Source: CAVOGJ01 sp963700865
Lineage (GTDB): Bacteria; Planctomycetota; Planctomycetia; Pirellulales; Pirellulaceae
Direction: 5' to 3'
Length of the DNA: 64,000 nucleotides
Assembly: GCA_963700865.1 (NCBI GenBank)
Contig: CAVOZC010000002.1
Span: 334,508 to 398,507 of the forward strand
The position numbers and the translations under genes were made by a program. Below are positions 39,246 to 48,500 of the stretch, piece by piece; position 1 is the stretch's first letter, and each line of letters starts with the position of its first letter. The notes beneath the pieces are model-generated. The model did not search any database. It was given only the letters and a program-made list of their open reading frames with translations, and was not told the origin of the DNA.

Positions 39246-39617
39246 CGAAGGGGACTCTTGTCGGCTCGCGGAGCGTACGGGCGTACGCGGGGCAACCGTT
39301 AAAAACGTTGGAAACTAACCAATTGCGCGGCTCGCACGCCACGGCTTTCCGTCCATGGTAACAAGAACATTTTCCCATTTGCAGGTTTTAATCCGCCGCG
39401 AATTCGAAACTTCTCAAACGCATATTCGTTGAAACCGTCAGATACCCTAGAAGGGGAGGTTTCTTGGCGAGCCCGGCAGCTGGGTCCGCACATCGCAAGC
39501 TGCCGAAAGTGGCCAGAAACGTGGCCGAGCGGCGATCGGAGGGCGAGCGTCGCCCGGGAACGCCGGCAATTAGAAAAGCTAAGGAAAATCCTTGGTGATC
39601 GGCCGATGTGGACGGCC
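39246..39617. other. Intergenic interval upstream of the deacetylase
   Basis: The 372 bases between two minus-strand genes hold no credible gene. They include the palindrome at 39273-39288 and AT-richer patches (39300-39440), as expected of a promoter. Confidence 0.45.
39273..39288. promoter_or_regulatory. Palindrome upstream of the deacetylase start
   Basis: GCGTACG-GG-CGTACGC is a perfect 7-2-7 inverted repeat centred about 35 bases upstream of the deacetylase ATG (39245, minus strand). A dimeric repressor or activator could bind there, or it may form a hairpin in the 5' leader. Confidence 0.35.
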
Positions 39618-42104
39618 TTAGTCGGCCAACGTGGGCAATGCCAGGCCAGGGACTTCACGCCTCGATTGATCTGCCCGATCCGATTCGGGAGTCGTGCGCA
39701 CGTGCGTCCGTTGAGCGGATCGGCACAGATCGAGCAGGTCCCTGGTCATTGAGATCAATTGATGTAAATCGGGATCGTCATGCGCCACCTCTCGCAACGC
39801 GGCGGCCAGGTCCTGAATTTCATGGACCTGGTTTTGCGCCGCGGTCCGTTCCAAGCGCTCCGCCAGCACCGAAATTTCGTTGGTATTTTGCCGGTCGAGC
39901 GCGCTGGCGAGCTGCTCGATCTGCAGCCCCAACTGGAGAGCCGCCTGTTTCGAATCCACGGTCAGTCCGTCGGGGCCGTGATAGTCCTCCATTACGGCGA
40001 TGAAACGTTCCACGAGCCGCGGATCGAATTGCACACCGGCGCAACGCCGCAATTCAATGAAGGCCTCTTCCTGGGATCGTCCCTTCCGATAGGCCCGATC
40101 GGAAACCATGGCGTCGTAGGCATCCGCAATCGAGACAATGCGGGCGCCGATGGGAACATCGTCGCCGTAGGGCATGTCGGGCACGGCCTCGCGTTTCTGG
40201 TACCACGCATGGTGATACTTGACGATATCGACCAGCTGCGGATGGCAAAATGACGACTCCACGATTTCCACGCCAATCCGATCATGGACCTCCATGATTT
40301 GCCACTCTTCAGCGGTCAAGGGACCCGGTTTCAGCAGGATCTTGTCGGGCACTCCGATCTTGCCAATATCATGCAGGAGCGCGGCTAGTTCCAGGATGTA
40401 AGCGTCTCGAACCGACATCAGGCCCCGCGCGGTCGCCACGCTCGTTTCGGCGACGCGAATACTGTGAGCCGCAGTGGCGGGGTCGCGGAACGAGAGGGCT
40501 GACAACAGGGATGCGACGGCCGGGTAGGGTATTGGAGCCGCATGGTCGTCGGCCGGAAGCTCCCTGGCAACGATCCGCGGCCCACGGAACTCATGGTCCA
40601 TGGCGTTATCATCGGGCAGTTGATCCCAGCGCTTCACCTGGTCGCGACCTCCCCGCTTGGCGGCATACAATGCCTTGTCGGCTTGCTCCAGAATCTCCTG
40701 GGGATCGGAGCCGTGCTCCGTCGACGAGATGCCGATACTGATGGCCACTCTGAGTTCGCTTATCGAGAATCGCAGCTGCTTCATCTGTTGCCGAATCTGC
40801 TCGGCGGAGGCAGCGCATTCGTCGAGCGATTTGCCGGGCAGCAACAGACAGAACTCCTCGCCGCCGTAACGGCCGAGAATGTCGTCTTCGCCGCAAGCGG
40901 CCTTCAGGGCGTGCGAGACTTTGCGTAGGACCTCATCACCAATCGCATGCCCGTAGCTATCGTTGATCGACTTGAATAGGTCGATATCGAGCATGGCGGA
41001 GCCGAGCGTGAAGTTCTGATGATGGGACGCATGCCATTGTTTCTCAAACGCTTCGAAAAACGTGCGACGATTGAGGCAGTCGGTAAGCGAGTCGTGCGTT
41101 GCCAGGATTTGTAGCTCGCGGTTTTGCAGCTTAATCTCTTCCCGCGAATCACGGAGTTCCTCCAGCATCCGTTGCAACGCAATTTTCTTCTCCTCCAGCG
41201 CCGTGATGTCATCAAAACTCGCCAGGATCCCTCGTTGCGATCCTGTTTCATCCTTAATCGGCGACGCGTTCACGAGAAAAACGCGTTCGCCATGCTGTTT
41301 CGTTCGGAGAGCCATTTTCGCGCCCACCGACGGTTCATTTTTATCCGCCGTTTGCTGCCAAGGCAGGTGACGTTGCGTTTCGTCCCGATTACGCCAGCCG
41401 AATTGGCTGACCGGCAAGCCCTGCAGCTCATCAGGCGTCCGCCCGACTTTTTGTGCGAAGGACTGGTTCGCCAGCACGATCCGTTGCTTGCTGTCGAGCA
41501 CGACCAGCCCTTCCGCCAGTGTGTCGAGTGCTGTGCGGACACGATCGGGTACCGCCTGGGACGGATCAAGATACGTGAGCGTGCGATTGAGGTAGATGAA
41601 AATGCCAACGGCATTGATGGCGGCAGAGAACACCAACAGACCCAGGAGATAGTGTGTCTGCAGCAGCATCGGCAGCCAGCTTACGCGGCGATCGTCAAAG
41701 ACGACCTCTAGCTGGCCCCAGCGCTGGTCCTTTCGCATGATCGAGACGCTCAGCTGGTCATGGGGCGAGCGGCCGGCATCCGTCGTCGTCGGACCTTGCC
41801 AATACTTTTCATGATCGCCGGACTGGAACACGATGCGACCGTTTTCGCGTCGGAGGGCCAGCGAGGCGATATCCTGGTTGCGATCGGCCGCCAGCTGAAG
41901 GCTCGCGGCGATCCCACTAGCGTCGCTGCGTTGGGCCAAAAGTGAGCAGTTCACCGCCAGCGATTCGCATAATGAGACCTTCCGCTGCCGGCGCAACTCA
42001 TTCGGATTGGGGATCAGGCCCAGCAGATTCGCGATCATGATGCTCGTGACCGTCATCATGACCAGCCCAAACGTCATGCGGACGGCGACAGAGTTGCGAA
42101 ACAT
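39618..42104 (-). CDS. Membrane PAS-GGDEF-HD-GYP-type c-di-GMP signalling protein
   Basis: Two transmembrane helices (TFGLVMMTVTSIMIANLLGL and YLLGLLVFSAAINAVGIFIYL) enclose a periplasmic-side sensor of about 120 residues. A PAS-like domain follows, then GGDEF with DSLTDCLNRRTF and the active GRYGGEEF; the usual RxxD inhibition site reads GEDD. The HD part has HSIRVAE and LLHDIGKIGVPDKIL (HD present), and then HHAWYQKREAVPDMPYG, where HHExxDGxGYP is expected. So the diguanylate cyclase looks active while the phosphodiesterase motif is changed. The ATG at 42104 has GGAAAG upstream; ATGs at 42128 and 42164 are in frame. The giant surface protein gene ends about 210 bases upstream on the same strand. 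Confidence 0.9.
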   Translation of the reverse strand: MFRNSVAVRMTFGLVMMTVTSIMIANLLGLIPNPNELRRQRKVSLCESLAVNCSLLAQRSDASGIAASLQLAADRNQDIASLALRRENGRIVFQSGDHEKYWQGPTTTDAGRSPHDQLSVSIMRKDQRWGQLEVVFDDRRVSWLPMLLQTHYLLGLLVFSAAINAVGIFIYLNRTLTYLDPSQAVPDRVRTALDTLAEGLVVLDSKQRIVLANQSFAQKVGRTPDELQGLPVSQFGWRNRDETQRHLPWQQTADKNEPSVGAKMALRTKQHGERVFLVNASPIKDETGSQRGILASFDDITALEEKKIALQRMLEELRDSREEIKLQNRELQILATHDSLTDCLNRRTFFEAFEKQWHASHHQNFTLGSAMLDIDLFKSINDSYGHAIGDEVLRKVSHALKAACGEDDILGRYGGEEFCLLLPGKSLDECAASAEQIRQQMKQLRFSISELRVAISIGISSTEHGSDPQEILEQADKALYAAKRGGRDQVKRWDQLPDDNAMDHEFRGPRIVARELPADDHAAPIPYPAVASLLSALSFRDPATAAHSIRVAETSVATARGLMSVRDAYILELAALLHDIGKIGVPDKILLKPGPLTAEEWQIMEVHDRIGVEIVESSFCHPQLVDIVKYHHAWYQKREAVPDMPYGDDVPIGARIVSIADAYDAMVSDRAYRKGRSQEEAFIELRRCAGVQFDPRLVERFIAVMEDYHGPDGLTVDSKQAALQLGLQIEQLASALDRQNTNEISVLAERLERTAAQNQVHEIQDLAAALREVAHDDPDLHQLISMTRDLLDLCRSAQRTHVRTTPESDRADQSRREVPGLALPTLAD

Positions 42105-42312
42105 GCGACTTTCCGGAACGGGCGACATAACCGAATTGGATAAAAAGGACCGCCAGGGGTTCATCGGCGCTGACCGGACGGCGCATGACCGTCTTTTGGC
42201 GATGTTCCGTAGCTGCCGCCAAGCTGACGCACTCCATTCAATTCGGTCGCTGCGATTGGCGCGACAACGGAGCGGTCGTATCGATTGGAAGACCTCGCGC
42301 GAATGCGGGCAA

Positions 42313-45300
42313 TTAGCGAATCACTTCGAATGTATCCAGAAGATCCAGCAATGACTCGCCCTCGGCTCGCTTCTCGAGTTTCGCGCAGGTCCAACGGGGG
42401 TTGTCGAGGACCGCCAACGGATCCATCGCCGCCCAGGCGGGCAACGAGGAGGAAAGCAGCGCCATCAAATAACCTCCCCGAGCCATCCACAGCACGTATC
42501 CGGCAGTAAAACCCGTTGATGCGACCACGGACGTGCCCACCATGAGTTTCATTACCAGTTGGCTGACGTCGTCTCGGGAAAGTTGCTCCAATTGCCGCCA
42601 CATCTGGCTATGAAAGACGCTCAACTCGATCGGTTCCGTCACCGTCGAGCCGCTGGAGGTTCGTGCCTGGACCTCGACCGTGTGTCTGGTAACGCGATAG
42701 GGCAGTTTCGGTAGCGATATTTCCGCGGAGTTCAATTCCAGTGTGTGATCCAGTTCCGCCAATTCCAGCGGGGAATCGTCGTTCCGCATGGCCGACGTCG
42801 ATCCGCGGCGGACCTCCACGGGCGCGGTCGCCGCATCGCTGGATATCTCGGTCGCCACCGTCAGGACTTGGGGCGTTTCCCGCGCCACCAAATCTTGCTG
42901 CGTTGACGACTCATCATTGTCGGTGTCCTGACCATCGTTCGAGTCGCTCGTGCCGTCAGTGCCTTGTAACGGTGCGATCGGCGTCACCTCAATCGTCACC
43001 ACCACCGGGTCCGAAAGCGCTTGTCCATCCGTCACCATGTACGTGAAGGACGTCGTGCCGGAGAATGCGATGTTGGGCGTGTAGAGAAAAGCACCATTCG
43101 CTTGTAGGACAAGATTGCCGCTCGCCGGACCGGAAACGAGCACGGTACTCAGCACATCGCCGTCTATGTCTAAATCGTTTAGCAGGACTCCGAGGCTGCC
43201 CACGACCAGGGCGTTAACGTTCTGGACCGTGAACTGGTCGTCCGTACCAATGGGCCGATCATTGACCGGTGTCACGTCAAGATGAACCATCGCTTCGGCC
43301 CATTCGCCCGAGCCGTCCTGCACGCGATACGTGAAACTGTCCGTGCCACTGAAATCGGGATCGGGGGCGTAGATGAACGAACCATCAGCCGCCAGGGTCA
43401 ACGCTCCATGAGAGGGCCCGGTCGCCAAGGCGACGCTGAGTAAGTCACCGTCCACGTCGCTATCGTTGTCCAACACGCTACCGGCACTGCTCAAGGATGA
43501 ATCCTCGCTCAAAATGAACGCATCGTCCGTGCCCGTGGGCCCATCGTTGACCGCTTGGATGTCAATGGCCAGGACATGGCGGGCCGTCAAATTTCCGCCC
43601 GATCCGACATTGCCCTGATCATCAATGTCGATGGTGAGTTGGGCCGCGCCATAGTAATTGGCCGTGGGGTCAAAGGTCAGTCCTTCCAGCGCCGCATTTA
43701 GATCGGCCAAGGTGCCGACGAGCTGCGTGACCGAGTCGCCAGTTCCGGTTCCGACCGTCACCAGCAGTCCGGTCGTGTCGAGCGAAAGTGTCCCGTTCAC
43801 CGCGGTCAACGTCACAATCACCGGATTCGCGCCTGCGTCCGCATCGCTGAGTGTGATGGCGTTTCCGTTCGCCGATGAAAATGTCAGCGGCGTGTCTTCC
43901 GCCGTCACGGCCGTGGTCGGCGCGGTCGTCCCCGGCGCGTTGTTTACCGGATTCACGACGATGTTCACCATCGCCTGGTCGAAGCCCCCCTTACCGTCGG
44001 CCACGCGGTACACAAAATTGTCGACGGTGGTCTCGCTGCCATCATGCGTGTACGTGAACGAACCATCCGCATTCAGGATGAGCAGCCCATGAGCCGGCCC
44101 GGTCACCAAGCCGTCAACCGACAGTGTGTCCAGGTCGCCATCGACGTCGTTGGCCAACACGCCCGACGCAGCAACGCTGAGCGTCGCTCCCTCATTTACG
44201 GCGTAAGTGTCCGCTACCGCGCGGGGGGCCTCATTGACGTCGCTGATCGTCAGCGTGTGCGCCGCGGTGTCGTCCGGCGTACCGCCGACGGCCGCGTCAT
44301 CCACCTCGACGGTCACGTCGAAGCTGGACTTGGTCTCGAAGTCGAGCGACGTGCCGGCCTTCAGCCGCAGTTCGGTTCCCACGATCTCGAAGTCGCCCGC
44401 GTCGGCGCCGCTGAGCGTCAGGTTATTGGTTCCCAGGGCATCGTCGCTGATGACGATGTCGGCGATCCGCACGGCACTCGTCGTGTCGGTGTTCTCGGCC
44501 AGGTTGGTCACCAGGTTGGTGAGCGAGACGGTCGGCGCCTCGTTCACATCGCTGATCGTGAGCGTGTGGGCGGCCGCGTCGTCCGGCGTACCGCCGACGG
44601 CCGCGTCATCCACCTCCACCGTCACGTCGAAGCTGGACTTGGTCTCGAAATCGAGCGACGTGCCGGCCTTCAGCCGCAGTTCGGTTCCCACGATCTCGAA
44701 GTCGCCCGCGTCGGCCCCGCTGAGCGTCAGGTTGTTCGTCCCCAGGGCGTCGTCGCTGATGACGATATCGGCAATCCGCACGGCACTCGTCGTGTCGGTG
44801 TTCTCGGCCAGATTGGTCACCAGGTTGGTGAGCGAGACGGTCGGCGCCTCGTTCACGTCGGTGATCGTGAGCGTGTGGGCGGCCGTGTCGTCCGGCGTAC
44901 CGCCGACGGCCGCGTCATCCACCTCGACCGTCACGTCGAAGCTGGTCTTGGTTTCGAAATCGAGCGACGTGCCGGCCTTGAGTCGCAGTTCCGTTCCCAC
45001 GATCTCGAAGTCGCCCGCATCGGCCCCGCTGAGCGTCAGGTTGTTCGTCCCCAGGGCGTCGTCACTGATGACGATATCGGCGATCCGCACGGCACTCGTC
45101 GTGTCGGTGTTCTCGGCGAGGTTGGTGACCAGGTTGGTGAGCGAGACGGTTGGCGCTTCGTTCACATCGTTGATCGTCAGCGTGTGCGCCGCCGTGTCGT
45201 CCGGCGTACCGCCGACGGCCGCGTCATCCACCTCGACGGTCACGTCGAAGCTGGTCTTGGTCTCGAAATCGAGCGACGTGCCGGCCTTCAGTCGCAGTTC

Positions 45301-45552
45301 GCTGCCCACGATCTCGAAGTCGCCCGCGTCGGTGCCGCTGAGCGTCAGGTTGTTCGTCCCCAGGGCGTCGTCGCTGATGACGATATCGGCGATCCGCACG
45401 GCACTCGTCGTGTCGGTATTCTCGGCCAGGTTGGTGACCAGGTTGGTGAGCGAGACCGTCGGCGCTTCGTTCACATCGGTGATCGTCAGCGTGTGGGCGG
45501 CCGTATCATCCGGCGTACCGCCGACGGCCGCGTCATCCACTTCGACCGTCAC
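42313..45552 (-). CDS. Giant protein, C-terminal segment: cadherin-like, VCBS-like repeats and membrane anchor
   Basis: 1,079 codons. It opens with the end of copy 13 and then copies 14-17 of the cadherin-like repeat, ending in ISDVNEAPRAVADTY. VCBS-like repeats follow (SGVLANDVDGDLDTLSV, DGSFTYTHDG, FTYRVQDGSGEWAEAMV, NDRPIGTDDQF, GVLLNDLDIDGDVLS, FTYMVTDGQ). A low-complexity acidic stretch (TSDSNDGQDTDNDESS) separates these from a final part with the hydrophobic helix GFTAGYVLWMARGGYLMALLSSSLPAW and DPLAVLD, which resembles the C-terminal anchor of other DUF4347-bearing giant proteins. The stop is at 42313. Confidence 0.85.
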   Translation of the reverse strand: MTVEVDDAAVGGTPDDTAAHTLTITDVNEAPTVSLTNLVTNLAENTDTTSAVRIADIVISDDALGTNNLTLSGTDAGDFEIVGSELRLKAGTSLDFETKTSFDVTVEVDDAAVGGTPDDTAAHTLTINDVNEAPTVSLTNLVTNLAENTDTTSAVRIADIVISDDALGTNNLTLSGADAGDFEIVGTELRLKAGTSLDFETKTSFDVTVEVDDAAVGGTPDDTAAHTLTITDVNEAPTVSLTNLVTNLAENTDTTSAVRIADIVISDDALGTNNLTLSGADAGDFEIVGTELRLKAGTSLDFETKSSFDVTVEVDDAAVGGTPDDAAAHTLTISDVNEAPTVSLTNLVTNLAENTDTTSAVRIADIVISDDALGTNNLTLSGADAGDFEIVGTELRLKAGTSLDFETKSSFDVTVEVDDAAVGGTPDDTAAHTLTISDVNEAPRAVADTYAVNEGATLSVAASGVLANDVDGDLDTLSVDGLVTGPAHGLLILNADGSFTYTHDGSETTVDNFVYRVADGKGGFDQAMVNIVVNPVNNAPGTTAPTTAVTAEDTPLTFSSANGNAITLSDADAGANPVIVTLTAVNGTLSLDTTGLLVTVGTGTGDSVTQLVGTLADLNAALEGLTFDPTANYYGAAQLTIDIDDQGNVGSGGNLTARHVLAIDIQAVNDGPTGTDDAFILSEDSSLSSAGSVLDNDSDVDGDLLSVALATGPSHGALTLAADGSFIYAPDPDFSGTDSFTYRVQDGSGEWAEAMVHLDVTPVNDRPIGTDDQFTVQNVNALVVGSLGVLLNDLDIDGDVLSTVLVSGPASGNLVLQANGAFLYTPNIAFSGTTSFTYMVTDGQALSDPVVVTIEVTPIAPLQGTDGTSDSNDGQDTDNDESSTQQDLVARETPQVLTVATEISSDAATAPVEVRRGSTSAMRNDDSPLELAELDHTLELNSAEISLPKLPYRVTRHTVEVQARTSSGSTVTEPIELSVFHSQMWRQLEQLSRDDVSQLVMKLMVGTSVVASTGFTAGYVLWMARGGYLMALLSSSLPAWAAMDPLAVLDNPRWTCAKLEKRAEGESLLDLLDTFEVIR

Positions 45553-48500
45553 GTCGAAGCTGGTCTTGGCTTCGAAGTCGAGCGACCGTGCCCGGCCTTC
45601 AGCCGCAGTTCGGTTCCCACGATCTCGAAGTCGCCCGCATCGGCCCCGCTGAGCGTCAGGTTGTTCGTCCCCAGGGCGTCGTCGCTGATCACGATGTCGG
45701 CGATCCGCACGGCACTCGACGTGTCGGTATTCTCGGCCAGATTGGCCACCAGGTTGGTGAGCGAGACGGTGGCGCTTCGTTCACATCGGTGATCGTGAGC
45801 GTGTGGGCGGCCGTATCATCCGGCGAACCGCCGACGGCCGCGTCATCCACTTCGACGGTCACGTCGAAGCTGGTCTTCGTTTCAAAGTCGAGCGCCGTGC
45901 CGGCCTTCAGTCGCAGTTCGCTGCCCACGATTTCGAAGTCGGCCGCGTCGGCGCCGCTGAGCGTCAGGTTGTTCGTCCCCACGGCGTCGTCGCTGATCAC
46001 GATGTCGGCGATACGAATCGCGGTCGACGTGTCGGTATTCTCGGTCAGGTTGGCGACTAGATTCGTAAGCGACACCGTGGGCGCTTCATTCACGTCGGTG
46101 ATGTTAAGCGTGTGGGCGGCCGTATCGTCCGGCGTGCCGCCGACGGCCGCGTCATCGACCTCGACCGTCACGTCGAAGCTGGACTTGGTCTCGAAGTCGA
46201 GCGACGTGCCGGCCTTCAGTCGCAGTTCGCTGCCCACGATCTCGAAGTCGCCCGCGTCGGCCCCGCTGAGCGTCAGGTTATTCGTTCCCAGGGCGTCGTC
46301 GCTGATGACGATGTCGGCGATCCGCACGGCACTCGTCGTGTCGGTATTCTCGGCCAGGTTGGTGACCAGGTTGGTGAGCGAGACCGTCGGCGCTTCGTTC
46401 ACATCGGTGATCGTGAGCGTGTGGGCGGCCGTGTCATCCGGCGTACCGCCGACGGCCGCGTCGTCCACTTCCACCGTCACGTCGAAGCTGGTCTTGGTCT
46501 CGAAATCGAGCGACGTGCCGGCCTTCAGTCGCAGTTCGGTGCCCACGATCTCGAAGTCGGCCGCGTCGGCGCCGCTGAGCGTCAGGTTGTTCGTCCCCAG
46601 GGCGTCGTCGCTGATCACGATATCGGCGATCCGAATCGCCGACGCTCGTGTCGGTATTCTCAGCGAGGTTGGCAACCAGGTTGGTCAGCGAGACCGTCGG
46701 CGCTTCGTTCACATCGGTGATGTTGAGCGTGTGAGCGGCCGTATCATCCGGCGTGCCGCCGACGGCCGGGTCGTCGACTTCCACCGTCACGTCGAAGCTG
46801 GTCTTGGTTTCGAAGTCGAGGACCGTGCCGCTTTCAGTCGCAGTTCGTTGCCCACGATCTCGAAGTCGCCGCGTCGGCACCGCTGAGCGTCAGGTTATTC
46901 GGTACCCAGGGCGTCGTCGCTGATCACGATATCGGCGATCCGCACGGCACTCGTCGTGTCGGTGTTCTCGGCCAGGTTGGTGACCAGGTTGGTCAGCGAG
47001 ACCGTCGGCGCTTCGTTCACATCGGTGATCGTGAGCGTGTGGGCGGCCGTGTCATCCGGCGTACCGCCGACGGCCGCGTCATCCACTTCGACGGTCACGT
47101 CGAAGCTGGACTTCGTTTCGAAGTCGAGGGCCGTGCCGGCTTTCAGTCGCAGTTCGGTCCCCACGATCTCGAAGTCGCCCGCGTCGGCGCCGCTGAGCGT
47201 CAGGTTGTTCGTCCCCAGGGCGTCGTCGCTGATCACGATATCGGCGATACGAATCGCGGTCGACGTGTCGGTGTTTTCGGCCAGATTGGTCACCAGGTTG
47301 GTGAGCGAGACGGTCGGCGCTTCGTTCACGTCGGTGATCGTGAGCGTGTGGGCGGCCGCATCGTCCGGCGTACCGCCAACGGCCGCGTCATCCACCTCCA
47401 CCGTCACGTCGAAGCTGGTCTTGGTCTCGAAGTCGAGCGACGTGCCGGCCTTCAGTCGCAGTTGGCTGCCCACGATCTCGAAGTCGCCCGCGTCCGCCCC
47501 GCTGAGCGTCAGTTTATTGGTTCCCAGGGCATCGTCGCTGATGACGATATCGGCGATCCGCACGGCACTCGTCGTGTCGGTGTTCTCGGCGAGGTTGGTG
47601 ACCAGGTTGGTGAGCGAGACGGTCGGCGCCTCGTTGACATCGTTGATCGTGAGCGTGTGGGTAGCCGTGTCATCCGGCGCACCGCCTACGGCCGCGTCAT
47701 CCACCTCGACGGTGACGTCGAAGCTGGACTTGGTCTCGAAGTCGAGCGACGTGCCGGCCTTCAGTCGCAGTTCGCTGCCCACGATCTCGAAGTCGCCTGC
47801 GTCCGCCCCGCTGAGCGTCAGGTTATTCGTTCCCAGGGCATCGTCGCTGATGACGATGTCGGCGATCCGCACGGCACTCGTCGTGTCGGTATTCTCGGCC
47901 AGGTTGGTGACCAGGTTGGTGAGCGAGACAGTCGGCGCCTCGTTCACATCGCTGATCGTGAGCGTGTGGGCGGCCACGTCGTCCGGCGTACCGCCGACGG
48001 CCGCGTCATCCACTTCGACGGTCACATCAAAGCTGGTCTTCGTTTCGAAATCGAGGGTCGTGCCGGCCTTGAGTCGCAGTTCCGTTCCCACGATCTCGAA
48101 GTCGCCCGCGTCGGCCCCGCTGAGCGTCAGGTTGTTCGTCCCCAGGGCGTCATCGCTGATGACGATATCGGCGATCCGCACGGCACTCGTCGTGTCGGTG
48201 TTCTCGGCGAGGTTGGTGACCAGGTTGGTGAGCGAGACGGTTGGCGCCTCGTTCACATCGTTGATCGTCAGCGTGTGCGCCGCGGTGTCGTCCGGCGTAC
48301 CGCCGACGGCCGCGTCATCCACCTCGACGGTCACGTCGAAGCTGGTCTGGGACTCGAAGTCGAGGGTCGTGCCCGCTTTCAGCCGCAATTCGGTCCCTAC
48401 GATCTCGAAGTCGCCCGCGTCGGCCCCGCTGAGCGTCAGGTTGTTCGTCCCCACGGCGTCATCGCTGATGACGATGTCGGCGATACGAATCGCGGTCGAC

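Noticed and set aside
44044..45792. Plus-strand open frame of 582 codons
   Set aside because: Arg/His/Gly-rich reverse reading of the same repeats; no start signal.
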